This document shows, one piece after another, positions 8,543 through 17,041 of a stretch of DNA of 32,615 nucleotides. This DNA comes from SCTG01 sp964384595 (GTDB lineage Bacteria; Nitrospirota; Nitrospiria; Nitrospirales; NS-4): contig CAYLLY010000018.1 in the NCBI GenBank assembly GCA_964384595.1, positions 1 to 32,615 of the forward strand. The letters are read 5' to 3'. The first letter of the stretch is position 1; the number at the start of each line of letters is the position of its first letter. A model generated the notes under the pieces. It was not told the DNA's origin, made no database searches, and saw nothing but the letters and a program-made list of their open reading frames with translations. Made by a program: the position numbers and the translations under genes.

Positions 8543-9100
8543 ATGCGATCCAGGCTATTGCTCAATCGTGAAAACGTGCGGTCTCTGTTGGGATACATAC
8601 TTTTGATCCAGACCCTCACCGTCTCGGGTTGCTACTATGGCCCGAACTTTGTCCCTTCCGGCGCTCCTGGAATAGTTGAATACCCTATTGTCCGCACCGT
8701 CATCGGAAGCCTCGACTACCCTGTAGTGCTGACGGTGAAGGAAGGTCAGAAGACGGTGAGGTTCGATTGGAAATTGAAAGGAAAAGTGACCTGGGACTGG
8801 CCCTGGAGCGCGGGATTCGGCAATACCGCAGGCCAGTGGCGGTTTGTGTTGACTGCACCCATTTATGATATGACCGATCCCAGGTCTAATGGTGGTAACC
8901 CCATTTGCGATTCTGGATGGAAGAGTTCAAGCGAGACGTATTGGGAATGCCCATTTAAGGTCGGGGACTACCTGAATATGCCCCTCACCGCAGAACTTGA
9001 ATACCGGCTGGGTGGAGAACCGACCGGGGCGAATGACGACTACAGGACAATGGGACGAGTGTTTTACTTGATTAAAGACTCTCAGGCAATAAAAAAATAA
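8543..9100 (+). CDS. Small lipoprotein, unknown function
   Basis: 185 aa from ATG 8543, chosen because of the GGGAGGAGGG ribosome site just before it; a longer GTG reading (8495) has none. The N-terminus is a lipoprotein signal (hydrophobic core then TVSGC, lipidated Cys30). The mature domain contains KEGQKTVRFDWKLKGKVTWDW and two further cysteines (in NPICDSG and YWECPF), and looks beta-rich. No known family is recognised. It follows the four-cysteine exported protein, shares its lower GC, and ends the operon that starts with the sigma-54 activator. It may be a partner of that protein or of the peroxidase; this is inference. Confidence 0.75.
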   Translation: MRSRLLLNRENVRSLLGYILLIQTLTVSGCYYGPNFVPSGAPGIVEYPIVRTVIGSLDYPVVLTVKEGQKTVRFDWKLKGKVTWDWPWSAGFGNTAGQWRFVLTAPIYDMTDPRSNGGNPICDSGWKSSSETYWECPFKVGDYLNMPLTAELEYRLGGEPTGANDDYRTMGRVFYLIKDSQAIKK

Positions 9101-9151
9101 AAATCTGACCACGAATCCGCTGAGGGACCGGAACTACTGGGGAGGAGATCT

Positions 9152-9189
9152 GTATCGAACCGGATACCTTCGTGTATCCGGTTCGATAC
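9152..9189. promoter_or_regulatory. Tandem operator/enhancer pair C (both sites perfect)
   Basis: GTATCGAACCGGATAC (9152-9167) and GTATCCGGTTCGATAC (9174-9189) are both perfect GTATC-N6-GATAC palindromes and are exact reverse complements of each other, 22 bp apart start to start. The pair lies 98 bp upstream of the tpsA sigma-54 promoter. It is the best copy of the motif in the window. Confidence 0.85.
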
Positions 9190-9246
9190 GTGACTGCGAG
9201 ACAGACTTTTCAGCTTTTGATCATAAAAGCTTAGCCGTAGTCTCTT

Positions 9247-9280
9247 GTCCTTCATTTTCCTGAGGCGTAGCATGAAGGAC
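9247..9280. repeat. Inverted repeat upstream of the tpsA promoter
   Basis: GTCCTTCAT (9247-9255) and ATGAAGGAC (9272-9280) form a perfect 9-bp stem with a 16-nt loop, ending 6 nt before the -24 GG at 9287. The position is similar to the dyads before the two activator promoters but the sequence differs. There is no T-run, so it is not an obvious terminator. Confidence 0.5.
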
Positions 9281-9286
9281 GCAGCA

Positions 9287-9300
9287 GGCACAGCCATTGC
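9287..9300 (+). promoter_or_regulatory. Sigma-54 promoter of tpsA
   Basis: GGCACAGCCATTGCA has GG (9287-9288) and GC (9299-9300) 10 nt apart. The expected transcript start is near 9312, only about 4 nt before the ATG at 9316. That would leave the AAGG ribosome site at 9307-9310 outside the mRNA, so either the mRNA is nearly leaderless or the true start site is shifted. Confidence 0.7.
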
Positions 9301-9315
9301 AGGGATAAGGCTCAT

Positions 9316-12252
9316 ATGAGAACCAAGTGTCTCTTGCTGGCAAGTCTCTTCCTCTCCTTATCCGGCATCAGCCATGCCCAAGTCACGACAAACATCACTC
9401 CCAGCGGCGGGCTGGGCACCACGCTGAACGGAGGCGTACCAGCCTGTACCAGTAACTGTACCATCACCGGAGGCACCAGGCCGGGAAACGGGCCGAACCT
9501 GTTCCACAGCTTCGGCAATTTTAGCGTCGGGGACGGCCACACGGCGAACTTCCTTAACAGGGATATTAATAACAATCCTGGACCTCTCACCACGAATATC
9601 CTGAGCCGCGTCACCGGTGGGGCCACCTCGAATATCTTCGGGACCATCCAAACGACTGACTTTGGCAACGCGAACCTCTTCCTGATCAATCCGGCGGGAG
9701 TGGTGTTTGGCCCATCCGCGTCGCTGGACATTGGCGGGTCGTTTCATGTGAGCACGGCGGACTATGTGCGGCTCTTCGATGGGACAAACAGCGCCAACTT
9801 CTACGCCAGCCCCGCGAGCGATGGATTGGCAAACAGCGTGCTGTCATCCGCGCCGCCGGTAGATTTCGGGTTTTTGACACCGGCAGCCTTCGGGTTTACG
9901 CGCAGTACACCGGCGGCGATCACCATCGACAACAGCTTCCTCTCGGTCCCTGCTGGTCAGACACTTTCGGTTGTGGGCGGGGACATCACCGTGACCGGCG
10001 GGACACTGAACGCGCCGGGCGGTCCGATCAATCTCACGAGCGTCGCCGGGGCAGGCGAAGTCACAACTGATACAGCAGAGCCGGCGGCCGGGATGGCTCT
10101 GGGAACCATTACCTTGGACCAAAACACTCTGTCCACGGTCGGCGACTTCTCGTTCGGGGACGGCAGTGGCGGCGCCGTGTCAATCCGCGGGGGGCAATTG
10201 GTGGCGACGGGAGCCACGATTACCACGAGCGCCGCCGAAGGCAGCGGCGGATCGGGAGGAGCGGTGGCGGTTTCTGTTTCGGACTCTGCCAGTCTTACTG
10301 ATGTCGCCATTCTCACGAACTCAATCTCTGCAGGCGGCGCGGGGGCTGTGTCAATCACGGCCGACAACGGTCTGACGGCGACGAACGCTTTCATTGACTC
10401 GAGCGCGGTCTCCGCTCTCGGCGACAGCGGTCCAGTGACGCTCACGTCGAACGGGCCATTGTCTATGACCGACTCAACCATCCTAACCTTCAGCGATGGT
10501 AGCGGCAATGCGGGGCCGGTGTCGCTGACAGGCGACCTTCTCCTGAGTAACGTGCTGATCGCAACAGGTGCATTCTTCGGTGGAAATGCGGGGTCAGTCA
10601 CGCTCACGGGGTTGCCAAACGTGAGCCTTGTGAATGGGTTCGGGATCAATGCAGACGTGGTTGGCGACGGAACGACTGCGAGCCGTCCAGGTGCCGTGAC
10701 GTTGACGGCGGCGGACGGCACGGTTACGCTGTCGGGCCTATCTATATTCGAATCTTTTATCTCCACGACTGCTTCCGACACTCTTGCTGACGGAAGTTCG
10801 GTCAAGATCACCGGCGCAACCGTGAACCTGCTGAACGGAGCGATCGACGTGTTTACAAGTAACGACGTGGTCACTCCCAGCAGCGGCGGGGATATCGAGA
10901 TCCGCGGCGAGGACGTGAGTCTGACTCAATTCCAACTAAGGAGCGGCAACGTTGGAACGCCCCAGAGCATCGGGACGGGGGGTCGCATTCGCTTTCTGGA
11001 CGCCGAGAACATCCGGTTGACCGCTTCTGATGTGAGCACGAACTCCACTAGCGGGGGAGGCGCGGGGGCCATTGAATTCCACACGCAGGCGTTGAAAATG
11101 AGCGAACTCGCGTCCGTGAGCAGCGTAACCTTCGGGTCGGGGCCGAGCGGAACCATCACGGTCATAGGAGCGGAGAATGTGACGCTGGAATCCGGGTCGC
11201 TGGTGACAACGGAAACTGTTGCCCAAGGACCGGCCGGCAACATCCTGTTCGAGACCCAGCAGTTGACGATTAGCGGGGGAGGCCTGGTCCTTAGCAGTGC
11301 CCTTCCGCTTTCCACCGGGAACGCTGGAAGCGTCACCGTTCAAGGACAAGCCGGAGCCGGAACGTACGCAAGTGCCGTCCTGATCGATGGCTCAAGCAGC
11401 GGCATCTTTACTAACACCCAAGGCACAGGCGCGGGCGGTAACCTTACTCTGAATGCCAAGACGGTCACGCTCCAGAACAGCGGCACGCTGTCGGCGGCCA
11501 CGTCAGGCACCGCGGCTTCGGCAACGGGCGGCACGATCGCGGTTGGCGCCACTCAAGTGCAGCTTAACGGAGCAACCATCACGGCGAGCAGCTCCGGGCC
11601 GGCCAATGCCGGCAACATCGCCGTCACGGCTACTGATTCTCTGGTGATGCAGAACGGCTCCATCTCCACGCAAACTGCCCTGAGTGACGGGGGGAATATT
11701 ACGATCCACGCGGGGCGGCTCGTGCAGCTCACCGACAGCCGCATCACCACGAGCGTGCAGGGCGGGCTGGGCAACGGGGGCAACATCACGATTGACCCGC
11801 AATTCGTCATCCTGCAGAACAGCCAGATCATCGCCAACGCCTTCGGCGGCAACGGGGGCAACATCCTCATCGTGGCCGGCCTGTTCCTGGCCGACTCCAC
11901 CAGCACGGTCAGCGCCTCCTCCACCTTCGGACTCAGCGGGACGGTGAACATCCAGGCGACGGTCACGAACCTCAGCGAGAGCCTGTCGCCCTTGTCGGGT
12001 GAGTTCGCGCAGGCTGCGGAACTGCTGCGGGCGCGGTGCGCCGCGCGGTTTAGCCAGAGTAGTCTCGTGCTGGCCGGGCGCGACGGGGTGCCGTCGGAGC
12101 CCGGAGGGCGGATGCCGAGCCCGCTGTTCGTCGAGGGGCCGCGGCTCGCTCATCCGGCGATGTCCATGAATGTGCCGAGCCTGCAAGTGGGGCGCGTGTG
12201 GAGCGAGTCGGCCGTTTCGCCGGCGGCCCTGGACACGGGATGCGCGTCATGA
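9316..12252 (+). CDS. TpsA exoprotein, filamentous haemagglutinin type
   Basis: Large secreted exoprotein (978 aa) exported by a TpsB protein, most likely the one at 3353-5110. Residues 1-21 are a signal peptide ending SHA. The TPS secretion domain covers about 22-270 and has the hallmark N125-P-A-G (LINPAGVVFG) and NPGPLTTNILSRVTGG. It is followed by several hundred residues of Gly/Ser/Thr/Val-rich repeats (GGNITI, GNAGSVT, LTNSTIT-like) expected to form a long right-handed beta-helix. The C-terminal region (LLRARCAARF, SSLVLAGRDGVPSEPGG) matches the tail common in TpsA proteins of cyanobacteria and Nitrospira. Cys908 and Cys976 near the C-terminus could serve as a cell-surface anchor, as in HMW1 (inference). 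Role: surface adhesin or aggregation factor. It has its own sigma-54 promoter. Confidence 0.92.
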   Translation: MRTKCLLLASLFLSLSGISHAQVTTNITPSGGLGTTLNGGVPACTSNCTITGGTRPGNGPNLFHSFGNFSVGDGHTANFLNRDINNNPGPLTTNILSRVTGGATSNIFGTIQTTDFGNANLFLINPAGVVFGPSASLDIGGSFHVSTADYVRLFDGTNSANFYASPASDGLANSVLSSAPPVDFGFLTPAAFGFTRSTPAAITIDNSFLSVPAGQTLSVVGGDITVTGGTLNAPGGPINLTSVAGAGEVTTDTAEPAAGMALGTITLDQNTLSTVGDFSFGDGSGGAVSIRGGQLVATGATITTSAAEGSGGSGGAVAVSVSDSASLTDVAILTNSISAGGAGAVSITADNGLTATNAFIDSSAVSALGDSGPVTLTSNGPLSMTDSTILTFSDGSGNAGPVSLTGDLLLSNVLIATGAFFGGNAGSVTLTGLPNVSLVNGFGINADVVGDGTTASRPGAVTLTAADGTVTLSGLSIFESFISTTASDTLADGSSVKITGATVNLLNGAIDVFTSNDVVTPSSGGDIEIRGEDVSLTQFQLRSGNVGTPQSIGTGGRIRFLDAENIRLTASDVSTNSTSGGGAGAIEFHTQALKMSELASVSSVTFGSGPSGTITVIGAENVTLESGSLVTTETVAQGPAGNILFETQQLTISGGGLVLSSALPLSTGNAGSVTVQGQAGAGTYASAVLIDGSSSGIFTNTQGTGAGGNLTLNAKTVTLQNSGTLSAATSGTAASATGGTIAVGATQVQLNGATITASSSGPANAGNIAVTATDSLVMQNGSISTQTALSDGGNITIHAGRLVQLTDSRITTSVQGGLGNGGNITIDPQFVILQNSQIIANAFGGNGGNILIVAGLFLADSTSTVSASSTFGLSGTVNIQATVTNLSESLSPLSGEFAQAAELLRARCAARFSQSSLVLAGRDGVPSEPGGRMPSPLFVEGPRLAHPAMSMNVPSLQVGRVWSESAVSPAALDTGCAS

Positions 12253-14573
12253 CCGCCGGAATGCCGGCAGGCCTGGCGGTTGCGCTGGGGGGGCTCCTGT
12301 GGCTCTCGTCCGGCGGCGACGCCGTGACCGCATCCGAGACGGCTCCCGCCGCCGTCTCGGCCCCGGAGGGACGGTTGGACGAAGGCTTGAAGGCCTACCG
12401 GCGAGGCGCGTTTGAAGAGGCGGCGGTGAGCTGGACGGAGGCATCGCGCCTGTTCGAGCAGGCGGGCAGACGCGGCGAGCAGGGCGAGGCCCTTATCCGT
12501 CTTTCCCAGGCGTATCAGGGGCTGGGGCTTTACAACCGGGCGCTGCAAAGCCTGCAGGCGGCATCGGCCCTCATTGGTCCCACGGGGGACCGGTTGCGGC
12601 TGGCCGAGATTCGGGGGACCGCCGGCATGCTCTATCAGGCGACCGGCCAGGTGGACGACGCCGAAAAACAGTTCGGCGAGGGCCTGCAACTGGCCCGGGA
12701 CCTCGGCAACCAGGACCTCGCGGCGTCCATATTGAACAATCTGGGCAACCTGCTGGCCTCGAAGAAACAATATCAGGATGCCGTCGCCGCGTACACGGAA
12801 AGCCTGTCTCTGGCGCGAGCCGTGCGCAACGATGCGCTGGCCGCCGGCGCGCTCGTCAACGCGGCGATCCTGCTGCAGCAGGGCGGCCGGCACGAGGAGG
12901 CGCGGGAGCGGCTGGACCAGGCCATCCCCTATGTCCGCTCCCTGGGCGACTCCCATGACAAAGCCTCCGGGTTGGTCACCATCGGGCTGGCCTACGGCGC
13001 CCTGCGGCCGTTTGTTCCGGCGGCGGCGCGCGAGGCGCTTACCCTGCGGGCGCACCAGGTGTTGAGCGACGCGGCGACGGTCGCCGAGACGATCGGGAAC
13101 GCCCGCGATGCATCGTACGCCTGGGGACATCTGGGCGCGCTCTATGAAACGGAGCGCCGGTACGAGGAGGCGCTGGATCTCACGCGGCGGGCGGTCCTGG
13201 CGGCCCAGCAGGCGGTCGCCCCTGAATCGCTCTATCGGTGGTACTGGCAGTCTGGCCGCGTCCTCAAGTCGTTGGGCAGGCGCGATGAGGCGATCCTGGC
13301 GCACCGGCGGGCCGTGGAGGCGTTGCAGGCCATACGCCAGGAGTTGTTGCTCGTCGCCGGCGGCGCCCCCTCGTCGTTCCGCGACGCCTACGGGCCCCTG
13401 TACTTTGAGCTGGCGGAACTGTTGCTGCAACGGGCGGCCACGCAGCAACCGGACCATGCGCAAAAGGATCTCGTCGATGCGCGAGACACCATCGAGCTGT
13501 TCAAGGTGTCCGAGCTGAGGGATTATTTCCGGGACGAGTGTGTGGATGCCGCCCGGTCCCTGACCAAGGGGATCGAGACGGTTGCCCCCTCGGCGGCCGT
13601 GGTGTATCCGATCATCCTTCCCGATCGGACGGAGCTCCTGGTGACGCTGAAGTCCGGTCTCAAGCAGGTCTCCGTGCCGGTCCCGGCCGCCGACCTTATC
13701 CGGGAGGTACGGCTGTTCCGAAAGAAGTTGGAGAAACGGACGACGCGGGAATACCTCCCGCACGCGCAGCAATTATATGACTGGCTGATCCGCCCGCTCG
13801 AGCCGACGCTCGCGTCCATGCCGATCGACACGCTGGTCTTCGTGCCGGACGGCGCCCTGCGGACGATCCCGATGGCGGCCCTGCACGACGGCCGGCAGTT
13901 TCTCATCAATAGGTTCGCCGTGGCGGTCACGCCGGGACTGACGCTTACCGACCCGCGCCCACTGAAAAGGAGGGCCGTGCGGGCGCTGTCCGGCGGCCTG
14001 ACCGAATCCGTCCGGAACTTCCCCCCGCTGCCGAACGTGTCCGAGGAGCTCGACGCCGTCACGCGGCTCTATCCGGGCACGCTCCTGCTCAACAAGGATT
14101 TTCTCGTGCCCCGGATGGAACAGGAGCTGAAGGAGGGCCGGTTTTCCATCGTGCACATCGCCTCCCATGGCCAGTTCGACAGCGACGTCCGGAAGACCTT
14201 CATCCTCGCGTTCGACGACAAGCTGACTATGGACGAGCTGGCCGCCTATATCGGGTTCTTCCGGTTCCGGGAGGAGCCGCTGGAGCTGCTGACGTTGAGC
14301 GCCTGCCAGACCGCCGCCGGCGACGACCGGGCCGCGCTGGGCCTCGCCGGCGTCGCGATCAAGGCCGGCGCCAGGAGCGCCCTGGCCACGCTCTGGTTCA
14401 TCAACGATCAGGCCTCCTCGGCCCTGGTGTCAGAGTTTTACCGGCAACTTCAGGATTCGTCGGTGTCCAAGGCGGTGGCGCTGCAACGCGCCCAGGTGAA
14501 GATGTTGGATGAGCCGGCCTTCGACCATCCGGCGTACTGGGCGCCGTTTTTGCTGTTGAACAACTGGTTGTGA
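12240..14573 (+). CDS. TPR-repeat CHAT-domain caspase-like protein
   Basis: 777 aa. An N-terminal signal segment is followed by tetratricopeptide repeats (about 40-360; e.g. GRLDEGLKAYRRGAFEEAA, AGMLYQATGQVDDAEKQFGE) and a C-terminal CHAT peptidase domain (about 480-777). The caspase-like dyad is visible as His643 in HIASHG and Cys689 in LSACQTAAG; the ending YWAPFLLLNNWL is typical. ATG 12240 gives a positively charged n-region; ATG 12249, which overlaps the tpsA stop as ATGA, is an alternative. It overlaps tpsA and is surely co-transcribed. CHAT proteins of this architecture commonly accompany TpsA and DUF928 genes in cyanobacteria. A role in processing the exoprotein is plausible but inferred. 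Confidence 0.9.
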   Translation: MRVMTAGMPAGLAVALGGLLWLSSGGDAVTASETAPAAVSAPEGRLDEGLKAYRRGAFEEAAVSWTEASRLFEQAGRRGEQGEALIRLSQAYQGLGLYNRALQSLQAASALIGPTGDRLRLAEIRGTAGMLYQATGQVDDAEKQFGEGLQLARDLGNQDLAASILNNLGNLLASKKQYQDAVAAYTESLSLARAVRNDALAAGALVNAAILLQQGGRHEEARERLDQAIPYVRSLGDSHDKASGLVTIGLAYGALRPFVPAAAREALTLRAHQVLSDAATVAETIGNARDASYAWGHLGALYETERRYEEALDLTRRAVLAAQQAVAPESLYRWYWQSGRVLKSLGRRDEAILAHRRAVEALQAIRQELLLVAGGAPSSFRDAYGPLYFELAELLLQRAATQQPDHAQKDLVDARDTIELFKVSELRDYFRDECVDAARSLTKGIETVAPSAAVVYPIILPDRTELLVTLKSGLKQVSVPVPAADLIREVRLFRKKLEKRTTREYLPHAQQLYDWLIRPLEPTLASMPIDTLVFVPDGALRTIPMAALHDGRQFLINRFAVAVTPGLTLTDPRPLKRRAVRALSGGLTESVRNFPPLPNVSEELDAVTRLYPGTLLLNKDFLVPRMEQELKEGRFSIVHIASHGQFDSDVRKTFILAFDDKLTMDELAAYIGFFRFREEPLELLTLSACQTAAGDDRAALGLAGVAIKAGARSALATLWFINDQASSALVSEFYRQLQDSSVSKAVALQRAQVKMLDEPAFDHPAYWAPFLLLNNWL

Positions 14574-14610
14574 AACGCCATGTCCGCACTTTCGTCTGTA
14601 ATCGTTGCGT

Positions 14611-14648
14611 TTATCCGACTCGATTCATTCTTGTATCTGTTCAGGTAC
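14611..14648. promoter_or_regulatory. Tandem operator/enhancer pair D
   Basis: TTATCCGACTCGATTC (14611-14626) and GTATCTGTTCAGGTAC (14633-14648) are imperfect copies of GTATC-N6-GATAC with the usual 22-bp step. They lie only 54 bp upstream of the next sigma-54 promoter, as pair E does. Confidence 0.65.
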
Positions 14649-14701
14649 AGGCCGGTCTATCGTGAATAGGTAAGTCCAGGCAGGACAAGCGATTATTTTT
14701 T

Positions 14702-14715
14702 GGCGTGTTGTTTGC
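14702..14715 (+). promoter_or_regulatory. Sigma-54 promoter of the DUF928 gene
   Basis: TTGGCGTGTTGTTTGCT, with GG at 14702-14703 and GC at 14714-14715. The predicted transcript starts near 14727, before the strong AAGGAGGAGGTG ribosome site. This rules out a TTG start at 14705, which would lie inside the promoter. Confidence 0.8.
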
Positions 14716-14746
14716 TATGGTAGAGTGCCAAGGAGGAGGTGAGACC

Positions 14747-15493
14747 ATGAGACTCCAAACGGTGAGCGTGTCGATACTCCTTGGGCTCGGCTTGGGGATA
14801 TCAGTTCCGGGGGAGGCGGCGGACCAACAGGCGCGAAGCCCGGTTATCCCCGGCATCGAGTTGCAGGGCCAGCAGCAGGCGGCAGGAAGCGACCTTCCCG
14901 TGTACAAGCCGCGCAGGCAGAGCGCCCCGAAAGGCCGGGTGGGCGGCGGCATCCGCGGCGGCGACGGGCCGGCGCTCTATGTGCTGGCGCCCGACCATGT
15001 CGGCTATACCAAGGACGAGCAGCCGCTGTTGTTCTGTTATCTCTCCAAGTCCACATCGTTTCCGCTCGAATTCACCTTCATCGACAGCCGGGCCGTCCGG
15101 CCGATCCTCGAGATGCGCCTGAAGGCTCCCGTGCAGCCCGGAATACATCGCCTGTCACTGAAGGACTACGGCGTCAAGCTGGAGCCGGGGGTGCAGTACA
15201 AATGGTACGTCACGCTGCTCCTCGGGCCCGAGGCCTCGTCCAAAGACATCGTCGCCGGCGGGACCATCGAGCGGATTCCCTTTATCGAAGCCCTGGCGAT
15301 CCACCTTTCGTCCGCGAAAAACGGGGACGCCGTCTTTCGGTATGCGGAGGCAGGTCTCTGGTACGATGCGATTGCGACGCTTTCCGAAATGATCGAGGCG
15401 ACTCCGGATGATCGGAAGCTGAAAAGACAGCGAGCCGCCTTGTTGCAGCAGGTCGGCCTGTGGGAGATCGCCCGGTACGACAGCCCGGAATAG
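14747..15493 (+). CDS. DUF928 family exported protein
   Basis: 248 aa from ATG 14747, preceded by AGGAGGAGGTGAG. The signal peptide ends about GEAA. The mature protein has the DUF928 pattern: a basic, Gly-rich start (GGGIRGGDGPALYVLAPDH), a YTKDEQPLLFCYLSKS strand, GIHRLSLKDYGVKLEPGVQYKW (given here in part) and the closing VAGGTIERIP, then a helical C-terminal part of about 60 residues (AEAGLWYDAIATLSEMIEA). The function is unknown. In cyanobacteria this family is regularly next to CHAT and TPS genes, exactly the neighbourhood seen here, so a role in the same secretion/surface system is likely. It has its own operator pair and sigma-54 promoter, and a terminator follows. Confidence 0.85.
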   Translation: MRLQTVSVSILLGLGLGISVPGEAADQQARSPVIPGIELQGQQQAAGSDLPVYKPRRQSAPKGRVGGGIRGGDGPALYVLAPDHVGYTKDEQPLLFCYLSKSTSFPLEFTFIDSRAVRPILEMRLKAPVQPGIHRLSLKDYGVKLEPGVQYKWYVTLLLGPEASSKDIVAGGTIERIPFIEALAIHLSSAKNGDAVFRYAEAGLWYDAIATLSEMIEATPDDRKLKRQRAALLQQVGLWEIARYDSPE

Positions 15494-15507
15494 CGGCAGG
15501 GGGCCAG

Positions 15508-15533
15508 GCCGTTCTCACGGCGCTTTTATTTTA
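15508..15533 (+). terminator. Rho-independent terminator after the DUF928 gene
   Basis: GCCGT (15508-15512), TCTC loop, ACGGC (15517-15521), then GCTTTTATTTT. The T-rich tail overlaps the stop codon of the convergent patatin gene (15526-15528). Confidence 0.6.
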
Positions 15534-16863
15534 GAGGGGGCTTTGGCTGGCAGCTCGTCTTCATGGAGTCATCCGGCAGCAGCTTCTTCTCCCCCAGTTC
15601 GGCCACCAGCAGTTTGGCGGCTGTGAACAGATCGTCCTGTTCTTGTTGCGAGACCCAGAGCTTGGTTTTGATCCGCGTGACGCGCGCGGCGAGTTCCTCG
15701 TCCGGCAGGTCATCACGATAGAGAAGATGGCGCAAGGCCACATGCCGCACCTCGCACCGGCAAGAGTGAGGATCGGGCAACTGCACCGTGCCGCCGATCT
15801 CGCGATCCACGGATATGATGCCCATCTCCTTCAGCAGGCGCTCGCGCAGGTCTCCGAGCATCACATCGGTGGCGTCAATGGCGTTAGTGTTGACGAAATA
15901 ATCCAGGACCGTCCGGTCCGACTCGCGGTCAGCGAGCCGCTCGTTGCCGGAGGCCGGGCTGGCATCCACGATGAAGATCACGCATCCCTTAGGGAACAGC
16001 GTGTCGAGGTTGGTGCCGGCCACTGCGCGGAGGAGAAACTCCAGCAGCGCTTGAACGCCCAGATTGTCCTTCGGCCCGCCGTCATACAGGTGGAAGTACT
16101 TGGGAGGGTCGGTATACTGCTCCAGCGTGACGTCGTCGAAGATCGCCGGGAACGCGGATGAGGCGTTGACCGCGTTGGCGATTTGATGCCGGGCCAAATT
16201 GGAGTAGAGCGCTTGGAACCGGTCGTCCGTAAACGTGAAGCGGGTGTGGTCGTTCCGGAGCGTCGAGTTGATCAGGATCTTAGGATGAGGCCTGAGGTCG
16301 GCGAAAGTCTTGTGATGGAAGAGGCGATCGTTGAAGACCTGGACCATGATGTCGGACCGCGTGAAGTCGGAAAGCCAGAACCGGAAGATATTGTGCGGGA
16401 GGAACCAGCGCCAGAGCCACGTGCCCTGAAAGTTGTACCCCAGGGCGTCACGGAGGGCTTGCTCCGTGAATGGACCGGCATTCGACGGCCCGAGGCCGTA
16501 ATACGCAGCGGTCAGCGCGCCGCCGGACACCGCCGAGATCACGTCTGCCTTGTCCAGCAGGCTCTGGCCGTCCAGTTGATGGCGTTCCAACTCCAGCATG
16601 ACCGCCGCGCTGAAATTCGCCGACCGGCTTCCGCCGCCGGACAGGGCCAAGCCAATGAAACGCCCGTCCTTCGTTTCATGCGCACTGAGCTTCCAGGAAG
16701 CCCCTGTGTCAGGCGGCGTACCTCTCCCTCGCCAGTCTTCGTTCCATCCCGGTCGCCAATGGCCCGGCAGAATTGCGCATCCCACGGGCAAGGCCAGCAG
16801 GAGAAGCAAAACCGCGCCAATCATGCTCCGGGCTTTCCACTGTACAGGTGTTTGTCCGTGCAT
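15526..16863 (-). CDS. Patatin-like phospholipase lipoprotein
   Basis: Predicted acyl hydrolase with a Ser-Asp dyad. I start it at 16863 (ATG after AAAGGATAAGC on the minus strand). This gives 445 aa with a lipoprotein signal (LLLLLALPVGC, Cys29); a longer reading to 16980 would run through operator pair E. Patatin motifs: oxyanion loop GLALSGGGSRSANF (Gly76-78), nucleophile elbow ISAVSGGAL (Ser113) and the catalytic Asp261 in LYDGGPKDNLG. It is probably anchored in the outer membrane or periplasmic side of the envelope and acts on lipids. It converges on the DUF928 gene and diverges from the ABC binding-protein gene. Pair E lies upstream of it, but no minus-strand sigma-54 element is visible, so its promoter is unknown. 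Confidence 0.88.
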   Translation of the reverse strand: MHGQTPVQWKARSMIGAVLLLLLALPVGCAILPGHWRPGWNEDWRGRGTPPDTGASWKLSAHETKDGRFIGLALSGGGSRSANFSAAVMLELERHQLDGQSLLDKADVISAVSGGALTAAYYGLGPSNAGPFTEQALRDALGYNFQGTWLWRWFLPHNIFRFWLSDFTRSDIMVQVFNDRLFHHKTFADLRPHPKILINSTLRNDHTRFTFTDDRFQALYSNLARHQIANAVNASSAFPAIFDDVTLEQYTDPPKYFHLYDGGPKDNLGVQALLEFLLRAVAGTNLDTLFPKGCVIFIVDASPASGNERLADRESDRTVLDYFVNTNAIDATDVMLGDLRERLLKEMGIISVDREIGGTVQLPDPHSCRCEVRHVALRHLLYRDDLPDEELAARVTRIKTKLWVSQQEQDDLFTAAKLLVAELGEKKLLPDDSMKTSCQPKPPLK

Positions 16864-16950
16864 GCTTATCCTTTGAACACTTTCCGTCCGGTCAGATGCG
16901 ACGTCTGGCGCATGATATACATGTTTGCGCGAATGCGACACACCATTCTT

Positions 16951-16988
16951 GTATCCAACCGGAGTCCGACTGGTATCCAATCGGATAC
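16951..16988. promoter_or_regulatory. Tandem operator/enhancer pair E
   Basis: GTATCCAACCGGAGTC (16951-16966, imperfect) and GTATCCAATCGGATAC (16973-16988, perfect), starts 22 bp apart, in the divergent region between the patatin gene and the sensor operon. It ends 54 bp before the plus-strand sigma-54 promoter at 17042. Confidence 0.8.
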
Positions 16989-17041
16989 GCGGCGCTCGTA
17001 TTCAGTAACCTAAGACATGGAATATCATTCGTTTTAATTAT

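Noticed and set aside
10180..11950. Gly-rich repeats in tpsA as DNA repeats or CRISPR
   Set aside because: They are degenerate protein repeats of a beta-helix, with no regular spacer or exact DNA repeat unit.
12150..13772. 540-codon minus-strand ORF opposite tpsA/CHAT
   Set aside because: Shadow of the TPR-CHAT gene; no start signal or recognisable domain.
14705..14746. N-terminal extension of the DUF928 protein from a TTG
   Set aside because: It overlaps the -12 part of the sigma-54 promoter; ATG 14747 has a signal peptide and a strong ribosome site.
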